Positions 14,610 to 15,803 of a DNA stretch of 15,803 bases are shown here, in pieces (the stretch's first letter is position 1; the number at the start of each line of letters is the position of its first letter). A program made the position numbers and the translations under genes. The notes below the pieces were generated by a model that worked only from the letters and a program-made list of their open reading frames with translations, was not told where the DNA came from and did no database searches. The DNA is taken from positions 1-15,803 of the forward strand of contig JAIRUB010000175.1 in NCBI GenBank assembly GCA_031254635.1. The letters run 5' to 3'. Source of the DNA: Prevotellaceae bacterium. Lineage in GTDB: Bacteria > Bacteroidota > Bacteroidia > Bacteroidales > UBA932.

Positions 14610-14768
14610 GTCATTGCGAGCGTTAGCGAAGCAATCTGGACGGTGATGTTAGATTGCTTCCTATTCGTTCCGTTTGCAGTCGCAATAACGCTTCGGCGCT
14701 AATGCTCATTGCAATAGTGGCATGTCAAAGCAGCCTTCGTCATTGCGAGCCCACAGGGCGAAGCAATT
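14610..14768 (+). repeat. Palindromic repeat cluster downstream of the GIY-YIG remnant
   Basis: The cluster starts GTCATTGCGAGCGTTAGCGA with GAAGCAATC, loop, then AGATTGCTTCC and GTCGCAATAACG, followed by a degenerate CTCATTGCAATAGTGGCATG and a last arm GTCATTGCGAGCCCACAGGG ending GAAGCAAT at 14768. It begins one base after the reconstructed stop of the nuclease gene. It ends 22 bp before the lipoprotein promoter. Confidence 0.85.
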
Positions 14769-14789
14769 TCTCCTTAATTTTGTAAGATA

Positions 14790-14818
14790 TTGATATTTTT
14801 ATTATTTTTGTATCTTTA
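14790..14818 (+). promoter_or_regulatory. Promoter of the lipoprotein gene
   Basis: TTG at 14790-14792 and TATCTTTA at 14811-14818, separated by 18 bp, fit the Bacteroidota -33/-7 pattern (TTG and TAnnTTTG), with one mismatch in the last base. The start codon follows 14 bp later. It lies just outside the repeat cluster, so it appears undisturbed. Confidence 0.6.
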
Positions 14819-14832
14819 TAAATCTTGTTTTT

Positions 14833-15803
14833 ATGAAAATATTAAATTTTATTACTAAACTTGTTGTTGGATTAACAGTAGCTGTAGCCATGGTTGCTTG
14901 TGGCAGCGCTTTGAAATCCTATCAAAAAGGCGACTACTATGCTGCTTGCGAACAAGCGATAAGTAAACTGCGTAGCAAACCCAACGATACCGATGCCCGT
15001 TTTGCTTTAGAAAATGCTTACCCCATGGCACAAAATACAATTCTGCGTGACATTAATAATTTGTCGGCAATGAAAACCATTAATAATTATGAAAAAATCG
15101 TGCAGTTTTATACCCACCTCAATAAACTTACAGAGAGTATTTACCACTGTCCGGCTGCATTAACCATAATTCCCAATCCCACTAATTATTACAATGATTT
15201 ACAAAATGCCAAAATTATTTTGGTAGACATGTATTATAACGAGGGTATTAATCTTTTAAATACAGGTACTATCAACAATGCGCGTACAGCCTTAAACCAC
15301 TTTACAAAGGCTAATAATTATATTCCCGGATATAAAGAGGTGGCATTCTTTTTAGAAGAATCCCGCTATTTGGCAACGCTTCGTGTCATAGTATTAAACC
15401 CTCAAACACCTTTGCGCTACCAATTGAATGCCGACTTTTTTTATACCCGTTTAATGTCGGATATTGGCAGAAATACCCGTTGGCATTTAGTACGTTTTTA
15501 TACGCCGCTGGAAGCTGAAGCAGCACAAATGCACGATCCACATCAACTGTTAGTACTTAATTTTGAGAATTTTACAATTGGAAACACAAATAAAACAAAC
15601 AATACAATAGAGATAAAACGTGACAATGTGGTAGTTGGAACGGTAGAAGACAAAGATGGTAAAAAAAATGTATATAGCACGGTAACAGCTAAGCTAACTA
15701 TTTCCCGCATAGAAATTATATCGGCCGGCGTCTTAAGTATTCGAGTGGTAGATCCGGCTACCGGCCGTATTATAAACCAAAAAAATCTTCGCCGACAATC
15801 AGT
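14833..15803 (+). CDS. Putative lipoprotein with TPR-like helices (runs off window)
   Basis: The frame is open from the ATG at 14833 to the window edge, 323 codons. The N-terminus MKILNFITKLVVGLTVAVAMVACGS is a lipoprotein signal peptide with lipobox and modified Cys23. The residues after Cys23 (GSALKSYQ) lack the acidic surface-export signal known from some Bacteroidota, so it may face the periplasm. Residues about 28-200 are helical and TPR-like (QKGDYYAACEQAISKL with NPNDTDAR-like spacing, and YYNEGINLLNTGTINNAR). A later part (about 245-320) is rich in beta-type residues, with NVVVGTVEDKDGKKN. I do not recognise a named family. A structural or envelope-assembly role is only a guess. The C-terminus lies outside the window. 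Confidence 0.75.
   Translation, partial: MKILNFITKLVVGLTVAVAMVACGSALKSYQKGDYYAACEQAISKLRSKPNDTDARFALENAYPMAQNTILRDINNLSAMKTINNYEKIVQFYTHLNKLTESIYHCPAALTIIPNPTNYYNDLQNAKIILVDMYYNEGINLLNTGTINNARTALNHFTKANNYIPGYKEVAFFLEESRYLATLRVIVLNPQTPLRYQLNADFFYTRLMSDIGRNTRWHLVRFYTPLEAEAAQMHDPHQLLVLNFENFTIGNTNKTNNTIEIKRDNVVVGTVEDKDGKKNVYSTVTAKLTISRIEIISAGVLSIRVVDPATGRIINQKNLRRQS

Overview
The window looks like a chromosomal stretch from a Bacteroidota bacterium, probably of the Bacteroidales type. The evidence is a low-to-moderate GC content, promoter-like TAnnTTTG boxes close to start codons, almost no purine-rich Shine-Dalgarno sequences, and the gene families present (a 647-residue SdhA with a frameshifted SdhB, DUF5618-like proteins, an MgtC/DUF4010 membrane protein, NadA and RlmD of the Bacteroidota type). 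Assignment below phylum is not possible from the sequence alone.

Layout. Positions 1-119 hold the right end of an IS1-family insertion sequence. rsgA (281-1258, +) follows. Positions 1259-1762 contain two gene relics on the minus strand: a deleted DUF5618-like copy and what looks like the N-terminus of a HigB-type toxin. Next, on the minus strand, come nadA followed by an rlmD-type rRNA methyltransferase (read 4047 to 1763), then an AT-rich gap and a short-chain dehydrogenase (5232-4399). The succinate dehydrogenase/fumarate reductase genes sdhA-sdhB (8015-5323) follow. sdhB carries a one-base frameshift, and no cytochrome b subunit gene lies in its usual place upstream. A second DUF5618-like gene (8143-8553, +) has an early in-frame stop. 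A minus-strand cluster then holds a DUF4010 membrane protein, a DASS/SLC13 carboxylate transporter with a large internal deletion, a CYTH-domain protein and a 60-residue unknown protein.

The right-hand part (11472-14770) is dominated by one family of short palindromic repeats with ends GTCATTGCGAG and GAAGCAATC. They occur before mnmG, twice in-frame inside mnmG (adding about 139 residues without interrupting translation), as a 115-bp three-copy tandem array after mnmG, and around a decayed GIY-YIG nuclease gene. A solitary fragment also lies between sdhB and the dehydrogenase. Copies of a palindrome resembling the ParB-binding site parS lie inside mnmG and on both sides of the tandem array. 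The window ends in a lipoprotein gene cut by the window edge.

The main themes are gene decay (at least five broken genes) and an expanding palindromic element that mnmG appears to tolerate as encoded peptide. The strongest candidates for something undescribed are the in-frame repeat peptides in MnmG, the palindrome-flanked tandem array, and the association of this repeat family with a GIY-YIG nuclease gene.
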